Source: Oceanospirillum multiglobuliferum (lineage in GTDB: Bacteria; Pseudomonadota; Gammaproteobacteria; Pseudomonadales; Halomonadaceae). From it: 64,000 nucleotides of DNA. The DNA lies in assembly GCF_900167095.1 (NCBI RefSeq), contig NZ_FUXG01000002.1, positions 214,883 to 278,882 on the forward strand. The letters run 5' to 3'. Below, one piece after another: positions 18,136 through 27,484 of the stretch (within the stretch, counting starts at the first letter, position 1; the number at the start of each line of letters is the position of its first letter). Both the position numbers and the translations under genes were made by a program. The notes beneath the pieces were generated by a model. It did no database searches, was not told the origin of the DNA, and was given only the letters and a program-made list of their open reading frames with translations.

Positions 18136-18485
18136 TGTGTTACACCTTTTAATGATATGGGGCTGTGGACTGAAAGGGCTTTCAGAGCAGTCCGCACCCC
18201 CATAGCATTGATCAGGGTCAAAGTTTCACAGCTTAGGGTCGCTCAGCTTGGGGCAAAAGTAAACGCTTCTTTCGCACATGCAACAAAAGTGTTTGCTTTA
18301 ATACTTAAGTCTCAAACAAGCATAGTCTATAGTGGCGGCTTTAATCGGACTAAGCTTATTTAAAATCGGTCTAGGGGGCATACTGATCGGTATAGGCCAA
18401 AAGGTATAAAGCGTTGGCAGACAGCGGTTAAACTGCACGCGGATTTGATGAGGTGGCTAAAGATTGATACGGGATTTTTTGGGCA
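18136..18485. other. ndh upstream region
   Basis: The region holds the ndh promoter area, the Fnr-like box at 18208-18221 and A/T-rich DNA towards the hpd terminator. A short open frame at 18157-18363 was judged a chance frame: it runs antisense to the ndh leader and has no ribosome site. Confidence 0.5.
18208..18221. promoter_or_regulatory. Fnr/Anr-like box upstream of ndh
   Basis: On the minus strand the sequence is TTGAC-CCTG-ATCAA, matching the Fnr/Anr consensus TTGAT-N4-ATCAA at 9 of 10 positions. It is centred about 80 bp upstream of the ndh start. In E. coli, Fnr represses ndh; the same logic is inferred here. Confidence 0.6.
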
Positions 18486-18523
18486 TAAAAAAGCCACCTG
18501 CAGCTTGAAAGGCGACAGGTGGC
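18486..18523 (-). terminator. Terminator after hpd
   Basis: GCCACCTG and CAGGTGGC form a perfect 8-bp stem with an inner loop, followed on the minus strand by six T. It lies 20 bp beyond the hpd stop. Confidence 0.9.
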
Positions 18524-18542
18524 GGAGTGTGCAAGTCGAGGA

Positions 18543-19577
18543 TTAAATCACACCGCGACGCTCTTGATCACGTTCGATTGATTCAAATAGTGCTTGGAAG
18601 TTGCCTTCGCCAAAGCCTAAGTTTTGCTTACGTTGAATCAGCTCGATAAAGATTGGGCCAAACAGATTCTTGGTGAAAATCTGTAATAGGTAGCCATCAT
18701 CGTCACCGTCTACCAGTACTTGGTGATGTTTGATGCGAGCGTGATCCTCGGTAACGCCTTTCACACGGTCAAAAACAGTTTCGTAATAGTCATCGTGAAT
18801 GTCTAGGGTATCAATCACGTTATGATCCAGTTTATCCAGAGAGTCTAAAAGATCATCAGTGCGGAAGGCGATGTGTTGCACGCCTGGGCCGTTGTACTCT
18901 TTTAGGTACTCATCAATCTGGTTGTTGTTATCGTCTTTACCTTCGTTGATCGGAATGCAGAAGCTGCCATCCGGTGAACGTAGTGCATAAGACAATAACG
19001 CAGTTTTTTGACCTTTAATGTCGAAGTAGCGCACTTCTTCAAAGCCAAAAACGTTTTTATAAAAATCAGCCCATTGGTTCATGGTGCCTTTGTAAACGTT
19101 ATTGGTCAGGTGGTCGATTTCAATAAAGCCTAGATCAGGCACAATGTCTTGCTGTTCTAAATCAACAAAGTCATCGGCAAAAATGCTGCCTTTGTCGCCA
19201 AACTTATCAATCAGGTAGATCAGGCTGTCACCGATACCATAAATGGCTGGGTAAGGCAGGTCGGTATCAATTGGATCGGCTGCACGGGCACCACGTTTCA
19301 CCGCTTCGGCCTGTGCTTGGTCGGCATTGTCTACACGCCAGCCCATAGAGCAGATCGCAGGGCCGTGGCTTTTGGCAAACTTGCCAGAGAAACCTTCACG
19401 CTCATGATTCAATAGGAAGTGAATATCACGCTGATTGTAATAGGTGATGTTCTTAGTAGCATGACGCTTCAGTTTAGAAAAACCAAAAGCACCAAACACA
19501 TTATTCATGAAGTCGGTGTCTGGGGTCGCAAATTCTGTGAACTCAATACCGCGCAAACCTAGTGGATTCTGACTCAT
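18543..19577 (-). CDS. hpd: 4-hydroxyphenylpyruvate dioxygenase
   Basis: An Fe(II) enzyme converting 4-hydroxyphenylpyruvate to homogentisate in tyrosine breakdown. The 344-residue protein has two vicinal-oxygen-chelate domains. The three iron ligands are His in IEIDHLTNNV, His in GVQHIAFRTDD and Glu in IFIELIQRKQ. The C-terminus GEGNFQALFESIERDQERRGV is typical. No homogentisate dioxygenase gene is adjacent, so the rest of the pathway lies elsewhere or the enzyme feeds pyomelanin. A LysR gene is divergent and may control it. Confidence 0.95.
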   Translation of the reverse strand: MSQNPLGLRGIEFTEFATPDTDFMNNVFGAFGFSKLKRHATKNITYYNQRDIHFLLNHEREGFSGKFAKSHGPAICSMGWRVDNADQAQAEAVKRGARAADPIDTDLPYPAIYGIGDSLIYLIDKFGDKGSIFADDFVDLEQQDIVPDLGFIEIDHLTNNVYKGTMNQWADFYKNVFGFEEVRYFDIKGQKTALLSYALRSPDGSFCIPINEGKDDNNNQIDEYLKEYNGPGVQHIAFRTDDLLDSLDKLDHNVIDTLDIHDDYYETVFDRVKGVTEDHARIKHHQVLVDGDDDGYLLQIFTKNLFGPIFIELIQRKQNLGFGEGNFQALFESIERDQERRGVI

Positions 19578-19709
19578 GATGTACTCCTAATTGTTATTAT
19601 GAGGTCGTAATTCAAATGACAGCAGCCTTGCCTCGTGAGCAGGCCATGATTACGACTAAAGTTAAAACCTTTGATGATCAGAAAAAAGCGGAATAATATG
19701 ATGTACAAC

Positions 19710-19724
19710 ATCGAATAATTCGAT
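19710..19724. promoter_or_regulatory. Palindromic LysR-type operator between hpd and lysR
   Basis: Perfect palindrome ATCGAAT-A-ATTCGAT containing the T-N11-A core of LysR-family sites (T at 19711, A at 19723). It ends 21 bp before the LysR ATG and lies about 135 bp from the hpd start, a usual place for autoregulation. Confidence 0.6.
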
Positions 19725-19745
19725 GATTTAGAGTGGAGAGTGGTC

Positions 19746-20624
19746 ATGCCAGTTGATTTAGAAAGTATTAAAGTGCTGGCCGCAGTGGTGAGTGCGGGTA
19801 GTTTTGCCAAAGCCGCAGAGAAGTTAAATAAAACGCAGTCGTCGGTGAGTTACCAAATTCAAAAGCTAGAACAGCGCTTGGGTACAGAGGTGTTTGACCG
19901 CTCTGCTTATCGTGCGGAACTGACCCCCGTGGGTGAGCGTATCTTGGCTGAAGGTCAACGGCTGCTAAATCAAGCCAAACACTTGAGTAGTTTGGTGGAT
20001 CAGTTTTCTGAGGGGTGGGAGCCACGTTTAGAACTGGTGGTGGATGGTATGTTGCCTAGCTTGCCACTATTGGCCGCTTTAAAAGAGATGGCGGATTTGA
20101 ATATTCCCACGCATATTCAGCTGCGGGTTGAATATCTTGGCGGGGTGCAGCAACGTTTCGAGCAAGATAACGCTGATTTGATGCTGGCTTTGGAGTATCA
20201 AGCCGATAACCGGCTTTCGGTACAAGCCTTAGCGGACTTAAAAACGGTTTTGGTGGTGGCTGCGACTCATCCACTGGCGCAGATGCGAGCGATAGAATTG
20301 GCACAACTACAACATCATATTGAGCTGACCGTACATGATTCCAGCTATAACAAAGCCTATGGTGGCCGCCAAACCTTTGGCGGTGAGCGGGTGTTCTACC
20401 TGAGTGATTTTCGTGCCAAGTTAGAAGCACTCAACTTGGGGTTAGGCTTTGGTTGGATGCCGATGGTGATGGTGCAACATCTGCTAGACAGTGGTGAGCT
20501 GGTGGAGTTGGATTATTTAGGAGGCTCTCGTCACCGTTATACTCCTGTTTTGGTCAACCGTTTAGATCGGCCATTAGGACGAGCGGGTTTATTGTTAAGC
20601 GAAAAAATCAGACAGTGTTTTTAG
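19746..20624 (+). CDS. LysR-family transcriptional regulator
   Basis: A 292-residue LysR regulator with an N-terminal winged helix-turn-helix (SFAKAAEKLNKTQSSVSYQIQKLEQRLG) and a C-terminal effector domain. The ATG at 19746 is chosen because GGAG lies 7 nt upstream; the GTG at 19740 is only one base from that site. It is divergent from hpd, so it may respond to an aromatic compound; this is inference from position. The next gene, tsaB, starts 86 bp downstream. Confidence 0.9.
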   Translation: MPVDLESIKVLAAVVSAGSFAKAAEKLNKTQSSVSYQIQKLEQRLGTEVFDRSAYRAELTPVGERILAEGQRLLNQAKHLSSLVDQFSEGWEPRLELVVDGMLPSLPLLAALKEMADLNIPTHIQLRVEYLGGVQQRFEQDNADLMLALEYQADNRLSVQALADLKTVLVVAATHPLAQMRAIELAQLQHHIELTVHDSSYNKAYGGRQTFGGERVFYLSDFRAKLEALNLGLGFGWMPMVMVQHLLDSGELVELDYLGGSRHRYTPVLVNRLDRPLGRAGLLLSEKIRQCF

Positions 20625-20710
20625 TCTGTTGGGGAATTTCCAATCCCTTTGTTTTCTTCGCTGCCTTTGCGCGCGTATAATCGGCCTTTTTTCGGTACAG
20701 GCACAATCCC

Positions 20711-21412
20711 ATGGCGCGTATATTAGCACTGGACACTTCCACTGAAGCCTGCTCGGTGGCACTAAAACTGGGTGATGAGGTGATCGAAGATTTTCGTCTT
20801 CTACCCAGACAACATACCCAACTGTTGCTACCGATGATTCAACAAATTTTGGCTGATGCGGGTACAACTTTGCAGCAGCTTGATGCGATTGCCTTCACCA
20901 ATGGCCCCGGCTCTTTTACGGGCTTACGCATTACCACAGGGGTTGCACAAGGCTTAGCTTTTGGTGCGGATTTGCCTTTGGTGCCTATTTCAACATTAGA
21001 GACCATGGCGCTGACTCAGCACCGTGAACATTTCTCTCATTATATCCTCTCCGCCCTTGATGCCCGTATGGGTGAGGTGTATTGGGCGGCTTACCATTGG
21101 AATGGCAGTGGTTTTGATTGCTTAATGCAACCTGCCGTGACCGCGCCTGACCGCGTTGAGTTGACCTCTGATCTAGAGGCCGATTGGGTGGGTGTCGGTT
21201 CTGGCTGGCAACTGTTTGACCAGTTCTCGCCTGTCTTACAAAGCCAACTGTTGCAAATTTATCCTGATACGTTGCCGCGTGCAGGGGATATCGCACGTTT
21301 AGGTGAGCAGTATTGGTTACAAGGTGCTGCCGTTGCACCTGAGTTAGCACAGCCTGTGTATCTGCGCGACAATGTGGCGCATAAAAAAGGTGAGGCGGGA
21401 CACGGCGCTTAA
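20711..21412 (+). CDS. tsaB: tRNA threonylcarbamoyladenosine biosynthesis protein TsaB
   Basis: A subunit of the TsaBDE complex that makes t6A at position 37 of ANN-decoding tRNAs; TsaB is an inactive TsaD paralogue that scaffolds it. The 233-residue protein starts MARILALDTSTEACSVAL and has NGPGSFTGLRI near residue 65, both family hallmarks. It begins a run of three codirectional genes with uppP and rsmJ. Confidence 0.94.
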   Translation: MARILALDTSTEACSVALKLGDEVIEDFRLLPRQHTQLLLPMIQQILADAGTTLQQLDAIAFTNGPGSFTGLRITTGVAQGLAFGADLPLVPISTLETMALTQHREHFSHYILSALDARMGEVYWAAYHWNGSGFDCLMQPAVTAPDRVELTSDLEADWVGVGSGWQLFDQFSPVLQSQLLQIYPDTLPRAGDIARLGEQYWLQGAAVAPELAQPVYLRDNVAHKKGEAGHGA

Positions 21413-21454
21413 TCTGTCGTTGATCCTTACAACACATTATACCGAGATTGCGAG

Positions 21455-22252
21455 ATGGATTGGTTTCAAGTAGTTGTTTTGGCACTGGTACAAGGGCTAA
21501 CTGAGTTTTTGCCAATCTCTAGCTCCGCACATTTGATTTTACCCTCACAAGTTTTAGGTTGGCCAGATCAAGGGTTGGCCTTTGATGTGGCGGTACATGT
21601 GGGTACTTTGTTAGCGGTGATGCTCTATTTTCAGCGTGATCTTCGCCTCATGATTACGGCGTGGTTTGCCAGTGTGTTTAAGGGCAAACATAGCAGTGAT
21701 AGCCGTTTGGCTTGGGCGGTGATTATTGCCACCATTCCTGCTGCTGTTGCGGGTTTGGTGTTGAATGATTTTATTGAGGCTAATCTGCGTTCAGCTTTGG
21801 TGATTGCAATTAGCACACTGATCTTTGGTGTTTTACTCTGGTGGGCTGATAGCTCTGCGCGTAAAGAGCGTGATGAATCAAATATTAATGTTCGTGATGC
21901 CATTGTGATTGGTCTATCTCAGGCGTTGGCGTTGATTCCGGGTACTTCTCGCTCAGGGATCACCATGACCGCAGCATTGATGCTGGGATTAACCCGTCAG
22001 GCTGCGGCACGCTTTAGCTTTTTGCTGTCAATTCCACTGATTTTGGCCGCAGGTTTGCTGAAGGGCTTAGAGCTGTATCAGGTGGGCAGTGAGTCGCAAA
22101 TCAGTCATACCTTGGTGGGCGGTGCCATAGCATTTTTGGCCGCTTTGGCCTGTATTCACTTCTTTTTGAAGCTGTTAGATCGTATCGGCATGTTGCCATT
22201 TGTGATCTACCGCTTGTTACTGGGCGCGATCCTGCTTTATCTGGTGCTGTAA
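21455..22252 (+). CDS. uppP: Undecaprenyl-diphosphatase UppP (BacA)
   Basis: An integral membrane phosphatase that regenerates undecaprenyl phosphate for peptidoglycan and other envelope polymers. The 265-residue protein has about eight hydrophobic segments and the two active-site signatures, EFLPISSSAHLIL near residue 17 and PGTSRSGITM near 165. It lies 42 bp after tsaB and 5 bp before rsmJ, so the three genes probably share a transcript. Confidence 0.95.
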   Translation: MDWFQVVVLALVQGLTEFLPISSSAHLILPSQVLGWPDQGLAFDVAVHVGTLLAVMLYFQRDLRLMITAWFASVFKGKHSSDSRLAWAVIIATIPAAVAGLVLNDFIEANLRSALVIAISTLIFGVLLWWADSSARKERDESNINVRDAIVIGLSQALALIPGTSRSGITMTAALMLGLTRQAAARFSFLLSIPLILAAGLLKGLELYQVGSESQISHTLVGGAIAFLAALACIHFFLKLLDRIGMLPFVIYRLLLGAILLYLVL

Positions 22253-22257
22253 TTTAA

Positions 22258-23109
22258 ATGATTGATATTGAACAAAGTCTTGATGGTAAAGCTCAGCCAC
22301 GTCAATTGGTGTTGTGTGCCGAGCATGCGCGCCATTGGCCAGCCCGTGATCAGTTGTTCCAGCAGTTACAGGGATGCTTGCCGGATCATTTGAGCTTAAG
22401 TTGTGCTGATATTCGACCCGAGCAAGAGGATCTCTTGTTGCTGTTGTTAACCGACCAAGGTTTACAACTGGGCGAGTCAGGCAAGAAAGCCCCTAACCCA
22501 ATTAAAGTAGAGTTTGCTTCAGGTAAGGCTGCTCATCGGCGTCAATTTGGCGGTGGTAAAGGCCAAATGATCGCCAAAGCGGTAGGGTTAAACTCTGGGG
22601 TAACGCCCTCGGTAGTGGATGCCACCGCTGGTTTAGGTGGCGATGCCTTTGTACTGGCCAGCTTGGGTTGTTCAATGTTGTTATTGGAGCGCCATCCGGT
22701 AGTCGCCGCTTTACTGCAAGATGGCTTACTACGGGGAAGCGCTGATCCTGAAACAGCGGAGATCTGTCAGCGTATGCCGTTGGTGCAAGGCAATGCTTGT
22801 CTCTCTTTGGCGCAAGCGGTAACAGAGGCTGGGTTTAATCCACAGGTGGTCTATCTTGATCCGATGTTTCCCTCACGGGACAAAACTGCTCAGGTTAAAA
22901 AAGAGATGCGTTTGTTCCATCATCTTGTTGGCATGGATACTGACGATGCGGAGCTATTGGCCGCAGCGTTAGAGGTTGCCACGCATCGTGTCGTGGTGAA
23001 ACGTCCCCGTAAAGCCCCTGCTATACAAGGTCCTGCCCCTAGTTATACCTTAGAGGGTAAATCCAGCCGTTATGATATTTATACGAAGCGCAAGTTGAGC
23101 GCAGACTGA
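22258..23109 (+). CDS. rsmJ: 16S rRNA m2G1516 methyltransferase RsmJ
   Basis: A SAM-dependent methyltransferase acting on G1516 of 16S rRNA. The 283-residue protein has the SAM loop [18 protein letters not shown] near residue 120, the acidic loop LLLERHP and the catalytic-type VYLDPMFP near 200. The N-terminal extension makes it about 30 residues longer than E. coli RsmJ. It starts 5 bp after uppP, and a terminator follows. Confidence 0.92.
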   Translation: MIDIEQSLDGKAQPRQLVLCAEHARHWPARDQLFQQLQGCLPDHLSLSCADIRPEQEDLLLLLLTDQGLQLGESGKKAPNPIKVEFASGKAAHRRQFGGGKGQMIAKAVGLNSGVTPSVVDATAGLGGDAFVLASLGCSMLLLERHPVVAALLQDGLLRGSADPETAEICQRMPLVQGNACLSLAQAVTEAGFNPQVVYLDPMFPSRDKTAQVKKEMRLFHHLVGMDTDDAELLAAALEVATHRVVVKRPRKAPAIQGPAPSYTLEGKSSRYDIYTKRKLSAD

Positions 23110-23126
23110 GCAGGAATAATGAAGGA

Positions 23127-23154
23127 AAAGGGCTGATTGATCTCAGCCCTTTTT
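23127..23154. terminator. Bidirectional terminator between rsmJ and trmA
   Basis: AAAGGGCTGA / TCAGCCCTTT with a 6-nt loop and flanking A and T runs. It serves both convergent genes. Confidence 0.92.
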
Positions 23155-23167
23155 GGTTTATGGTGTT

Positions 23168-24274
23168 TTACTTTTTGACCAAAAACACGCCTGTTTCAAC
23201 ATGGTGTGTGTAAGGGAATTGATCAAAGAGTGCAAAGCGTTCAATACGGTGTGTTTTGCACAACTCGGTTAGGTTTTGCGCTAAGGTGTCAGGGTTGCAG
23301 GAGATATACACAATATTGTGGTATTTCGCCACTTGCACAACGGTTGAGTCATCTAGACCCGCACGAGGAGGGTCAACCAGAACTGTAGTGAAGTTTTTGC
23401 TGTTCAGGTCAATGTCGCTGAGTCGGCGCATCTGTGTTTTACCCGCCAGTGCATCGCTGAACTCTTCACTGGAAACGCGTACCACATCCACATTGTTGAT
23501 CTTGTTTAATTGGATATTGTATTGCGCAGATTTCACGGAGGTTTTAGAGATCTCTGTGGCCAGCACAGAGTCAAAATTCTCTGCCAGTGCTAAAGTGAAA
23601 TTGCCATTGCCGCAATAAAGCTCCACCAGATCGCCGCCAATGTTTTGTGTGGCGTTTGTCGCCCACTCCAGCATCTTTTCACAGACTTTGGCATTTGGCT
23701 GCGTGAAGCTGCTTTCAACTTGCTGGTAGTGTAGCGTGCGCTCACCGACCTGTAGGGTTTCAGTGACAAAGTCTTGTGTCAGTACGATACGTTGTTTGCG
23801 GCTGCGACCAATAATATGGGCGTTTAGCTTTTCACCCAGTGCTCGCGCCAAGGTTTCCCACTCTTCAGTGAGTGCGCGGTGGTAGATCAACGTAATCAAG
23901 GCTTCGCCCGATAGGGTTGTTAAAAACTCCACTTGGAACAGTTTGCGGCGCAGTTCAGAGACAAACTGGATCTCAGACACCAAGGCACTCATCAGGGTGT
24001 TAATCTGCTGGCTGGCAATAGGATACTGATCCATCCGCACGGCTTTGCGTTCAGCTTTACCTTCGTCATTCTCTGCCATGTCAAACATCACATAGAATAG
24101 GTCGTCACCTGAGTGCCAAACCCGAAACTCTGAGCGCATCCGATAGTGGCTGTCAGGTGAGGCAAATACCTGCAACTCTGGCGGATTAAAGGCCGCAAAC
24201 TGAGTGCGAATACGCTCTGCTTTTTCATCTAACAGGGTGGAATACTTTTCGGGTTCAACAACAGGTAGTGCCAC
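23168..24274 (-). CDS. trmA: tRNA (uracil-5-)-methyltransferase TrmA
   Basis: Makes ribothymidine at position 54 of tRNA. The 368-residue protein has an N-terminal fold with SHYRMRSEFRVWHSGDD, the SAM motif LVELYCGNGNFTLAL, DPPRAG, the nucleophile Cys in YISCNPDTL and the terminal general base Glu in HHVETGVFLV. The frame is open upstream to 24439, but that 55-codon extension is Cys-rich and unlike TrmA. GAGG lies 7 nt before the GTG at 24274, and the resulting N-terminus fits E. coli TrmA. Confidence 0.94.
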   Translation of the reverse strand: MALPVVEPEKYSTLLDEKAERIRTQFAAFNPPELQVFASPDSHYRMRSEFRVWHSGDDLFYVMFDMAENDEGKAERKAVRMDQYPIASQQINTLMSALVSEIQFVSELRRKLFQVEFLTTLSGEALITLIYHRALTEEWETLARALGEKLNAHIIGRSRKQRIVLTQDFVTETLQVGERTLHYQQVESSFTQPNAKVCEKMLEWATNATQNIGGDLVELYCGNGNFTLALAENFDSVLATEISKTSVKSAQYNIQLNKINNVDVVRVSSEEFSDALAGKTQMRRLSDIDLNSKNFTTVLVDPPRAGLDDSTVVQVAKYHNIVYISCNPDTLAQNLTELCKTHRIERFALFDQFPYTHHVETGVFLVKK

Positions 24275-24525
24275 GGGGTAACCTCTGCAAGCGCATAAAA
24301 ATGCTAATGGCCAGACAGTAAAAATAAGGCCGCAGAGGATAACAGGAATTGCTTTGTTGGTGTAGATAGCACTGGGAGTGCAGAGACTGATTATCTGTCT
24401 GAATATTAAGTTGCATCTCTTTAAGGCTTCTTGTTGCACTTTATCGCTGCATCACCTTTAATCGTTTGCCTACTAAAGGGTTGCACCAAACCAAAGTCTG
24501 GAACAAAAACGAAAAGAGCAAATCT

Positions 24526-24771
24526 ATGAGCATTGCTGTTGATGTAGAGTTGGACACTTCAGGGCTGAACTGCCCTATGCCGATTTTAAAGACGAAGTTG
24601 GCTTTGAATCAGATGCAGTCACAACAAGTGCTAAAAGTAGTGTCTACTGATGCAGGGTCTTGGGAAGACTTTGCTGCTTTTATTGGTCGTAGCTCTCATC
24701 AGCTATTGAGTCGTGAACAGCAAGACAGTCTCTATATTTATTTCATTCGCAAAGATGGTCGGGAGACCTGA
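24526..24771 (+). CDS. TusA/SirA-family sulfur carrier protein
   Basis: A small cytosolic protein of 81 residues with the TusA signature CPMPILKTKLAL; its Cys would carry persulfide sulfur. Family members act in tRNA thiolation and other sulfur relay. The ATG at 24526 is used because the upstream extension (24466) has no homologous look. It ends 2 bp before the AI-2E-family transporter gene, an arrangement also seen in Pseudomonas-type genomes, so the two are probably cotranscribed. Confidence 0.88.
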   Translation: MSIAVDVELDTSGLNCPMPILKTKLALNQMQSQQVLKVVSTDAGSWEDFAAFIGRSSHQLLSREQQDSLYIYFIRKDGRET

Positions 24772-24773
24772 AT

Positions 24774-25853
24774 ATGGCCATGAGGGATGTTGTTCGCTAT
24801 TGGGTAAAGCGCTATTTTTCTGATGAAGAGGCGGTGATTTTCTTACTGTTGCTGATCATCGGTTTCAGTATCGTTATTTTTATGGGCAAAATGCTAGCGC
24901 CATTTTTGGCAAGCTTGGTTATTGCTTATCTATTAGAGGGATTGGTCAGTAAGCTAGAGGATTTTAAAGTACCTTTTAAGCTGGCAGTTGCATCTGTCTT
25001 TCTTCTGTTTATTAGCACCCTATCGGCATTGATTTTCGTACTGCTGCCTATTCTGTGGCGGCAGTTAATGCGTTTAACCGATGAGTTGCCGGGTATGTTA
25101 GAAAAAGGTCAGCAGTTATTGTTGCTGCTGCCTGAACAATATCCCAGCATGATCAGTGAAGAGCAGATGCAGGAGATGATCAGCTTTGCCGCTGTTGAAA
25201 TCGGCCAGTTTGGTCAGACTGTAGTGTCAGCCTCTCTTAGCTCTCTACCTAATATTTTTGCCATTATTATTTATCTGGTATTAGTGCCGATATTGGTCTT
25301 TTTTATCTTGAAAGACCGTGATCTTCTAATTGGTTGGATGCAAAGCTATTTACCGAAAAAACGCTTGTTGATGACAGGTATTTGGCGGGAAATGGATCAA
25401 CAGTTAGCCAATTATATCCGTGGTAAAGCCATTGAAATCGTAATTGTTGGCGTGGCGACTTATTTAGGCTTGGTCGTATTTGGGCTTCAATATTCTGCTT
25501 TGTTAGGTGTGTTGGTCGGTTTGTCTGTATTAGTGCCTTACATTGGTGCGGCGGTGGTAACGGTGCCTGTAACCTTGATAGCCATGTTCCAGTTTGGCTT
25601 CAGCGACACATTCTTATATCTGATGATCGTATATGGCGTGATTCAAGCGTTGGATGGTAACGTGTTGGTGCCCTTGCTCTTTTCTGAGGCCGTTAACCTA
25701 CATCCAATTGCCATTATTGTAGCGGTGTTGTTTTTTGGTGGAGTATGGGGTTTTTGGGGGATCTTTTTTGCGATTCCTTTGGCAACCTTCTTTAAAGCCA
25801 TTTTATATGCTTGGCCAAGGGCTGTTGATGCCCATAGCGCAGAAGCTGCATAG
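24774..25853 (+). CDS. AI-2E/PerM-family membrane protein
   Basis: A polytopic inner-membrane protein of 359 residues from the AI-2E transporter/PerM family, with about seven to eight hydrophobic helices. Conserved family features include FFILKDRD near residue 178 and the C-terminal PYIGAAVVTVPVTLIA and FWGIFFAIPLATFFKA. Substrates differ widely in this family and none can be assigned. It follows the TusA-like gene by 2 bp. Initiation at ATG 24774 or the ATG two codons later cannot be separated. Confidence 0.88.
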   Translation: MAMRDVVRYWVKRYFSDEEAVIFLLLLIIGFSIVIFMGKMLAPFLASLVIAYLLEGLVSKLEDFKVPFKLAVASVFLLFISTLSALIFVLLPILWRQLMRLTDELPGMLEKGQQLLLLLPEQYPSMISEEQMQEMISFAAVEIGQFGQTVVSASLSSLPNIFAIIIYLVLVPILVFFILKDRDLLIGWMQSYLPKKRLLMTGIWREMDQQLANYIRGKAIEIVIVGVATYLGLVVFGLQYSALLGVLVGLSVLVPYIGAAVVTVPVTLIAMFQFGFSDTFLYLMIVYGVIQALDGNVLVPLLFSEAVNLHPIAIIVAVLFFGGVWGFWGIFFAIPLATFFKAILYAWPRAVDAHSAEAA

Positions 25854-25902
25854 GGCAAAAGCTAGGGTTTGAGGCGGTGGCTTCAAACCCTTCAGCTGAT
25901 TT

Positions 25903-26367
25903 TTACAGTGCTTGTACCGCTGTTAACACCTCGTCAACATGGCCTTTTACTTTTACACCGCGCCACTCTTGTACTAGCACGCCTTCAGCGTTGATTAAAA
26001 AAGTACTGCGTTCAATGCCCATGTACTCTCGGCCGTAGTTCTTTTTCAATTTGATAACATCAAATAGCTTACATAAAGCTTCTTCTGGGTCGCTGATTAA
26101 TTCAAAGGGAAATGCTTGCTTGGCTTTGAAGTTCTCATGGCTACGTAGGCTGTCACGGGAAACACCAAAAACAACGGTATTGGCAGCACTAAACGCTGCA
26201 TATTGATCTCTAAACCCTTGGCCTTCAGTTGTGCAGCCGGGAGTACTGTCTTTAGGGTAAAAATAGATCACCAAATTTTGCCCTTTAAACTCGTTTAGGC
26301 TGATAACTTTGTCGCTGGTGGCTTGGGCATTGAATTCTGGAACAGGGGTGTTTAAGCTGACGGTCAT
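25903..26367 (-). CDS. bcp: Thioredoxin-dependent peroxiredoxin, Bcp/PrxQ type
   Basis: A 154-residue peroxiredoxin that reduces hydroperoxides. The peroxidatic Cys is in KDSTPGCTTEG. The second Cys found five residues later in E. coli Bcp is absent (CTTEGQGF). Another Cys in EEALCKLFDV, in the next helix region, may be the resolving residue, as in some other PrxQ subtypes. The ATG at 26367 is favoured by GGAG 6 nt upstream over the codon at 26379. It is divergent from dapA. Confidence 0.93.
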   Translation of the reverse strand: MTVSLNTPVPEFNAQATSDKVISLNEFKGQNLVIYFYPKDSTPGCTTEGQGFRDQYAAFSAANTVVFGVSRDSLRSHENFKAKQAFPFELISDPEEALCKLFDVIKLKKNYGREYMGIERSTFLINAEGVLVQEWRGVKVKGHVDEVLTAVQAL

Positions 26368-26593
26368 GAGAGACTCCATGAAAAAGTGAATAACATCAAA
26401 GTGCTAAATGCGCCCTTATGTTTCAAAAGTGTTTTTATTATGCCTTGTTTATAAATTGACTAACATTGCACTGTTAGTTTACAAGATTCACTGAACAATA
26501 GTCTGATAGATTGCTCGATAATCAGTTTGCAATGCTTGTGTTAATTCATAGGCAAAAGTACCATTAGGGTTTCGTTTTTTTCGGAGACAACAG

Positions 26594-27475
26594 ATGATCA
26601 AAGGCAGCATTGTTGCATTGGTAACCCCAATGACCACAAGCGGGGAAATCGATTGGGAAGCATTGCATCGTCTGGTTGAGTTCCACCTGGAAAATGGCAC
26701 TGACGCAATCGTTGCGGCGGGCACCACAGGTGAACCAACCACGATGTCTTTTGACGAGCACTTTGATGTGATCCGAAAGGTGGTTGAACAGGTAAATGGC
26801 CGTATTCCTGTAATTGCAGGTACAGGGGCAAACTCAACCTCTGAAGCGGTTGAACTGACCAAATACGCCAAAAAAGTAGGTGCTGATTACTGCCTTTCAG
26901 TAACACCCTACTATAACAAGCCAACACAAGAAGGTTTGTATCAGCATTTTAAAGCAGTGGCCGAGGCCAGTGATCTGCCAGTGATTCTGTACAATGTACC
27001 GGGCCGCACAGCAGTAGATCTGCACAATGAAACTGTTGTACGTCTAAGCAAGCTAGATAACATCATCGCTATCAAAGACGCTACAGGTGATCTTGAGCGC
27101 GGTAAAGAGTTGATGGATCGCCTAGAAGGTTCAGGCTTCTTGCTGTTCTCTGGTGATGATCTAACCGCAGCTGATTTTATTCTGCTGGGTGGTAACGGCA
27201 ATATCTCTGTGACAGCCAACGTTGCACCGCGTCAAATGTCTGAGTTATGTGCAGCGGCCTTGTCAGGCGATGCCACAACCGCGCACCAGATCAACACACG
27301 TGTTATGTCTTTGCACCGCTCACTGTTTGTAGAGTCAAACCCTATTCCGGTGAAATGGGCATTACATGAGATGGGTATGATTGAAACGGGTATCCGCCTA
27401 CCGTTAACCGTGTTATCTCCTCAATATCATGCAACTGTACGCCAAGCGCTACAGCACGCAGGTATCATCGGCTAG
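26594..27475 (+). CDS. dapA: 4-hydroxy-tetrahydrodipicolinate synthase
   Basis: The first committed step of lysine and diaminopimelate synthesis: condensation of pyruvate with aspartate semialdehyde. The 293-residue TIM-barrel enzyme has [10 protein letters not shown], the catalytic Tyr in [16 protein letters not shown] and the Schiff-base Lys in [10 protein letters not shown] near residue 161. CGGAG lies 8 nt upstream of the ATG. It is followed 9 bp later by bamC, the dapA-bamC pair conserved in gammaproteobacteria. Confidence 0.97.
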   Translation: MIKGSIVALVTPMTTSGEIDWEALHRLVEFHLENGTDAIVAAGTTGEPTTMSFDEHFDVIRKVVEQVNGRIPVIAGTGANSTSEAVELTKYAKKVGADYCLSVTPYYNKPTQEGLYQHFKAVAEASDLPVILYNVPGRTAVDLHNETVVRLSKLDNIIAIKDATGDLERGKELMDRLEGSGFLLFSGDDLTAADFILLGGNGNISVTANVAPRQMSELCAAALSGDATTAHQINTRVMSLHRSLFVESNPIPVKWALHEMGMIETGIRLPLTVLSPQYHATVRQALQHAGIIG

Positions 27476-27484
27476 GAATACAGA

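Noticed and set aside
18157..18363. A 68-codon frame upstream of ndh
   Set aside because: It overlaps the ndh leader in antisense, has no ribosome site and contains the Fnr-like box.
24275..24439. Upstream extension of trmA to a 423-residue frame
   Set aside because: The added 55 residues are Cys-rich and hydrophobic, unlike TrmA, and a good ribosome site precedes the GTG at 24274.
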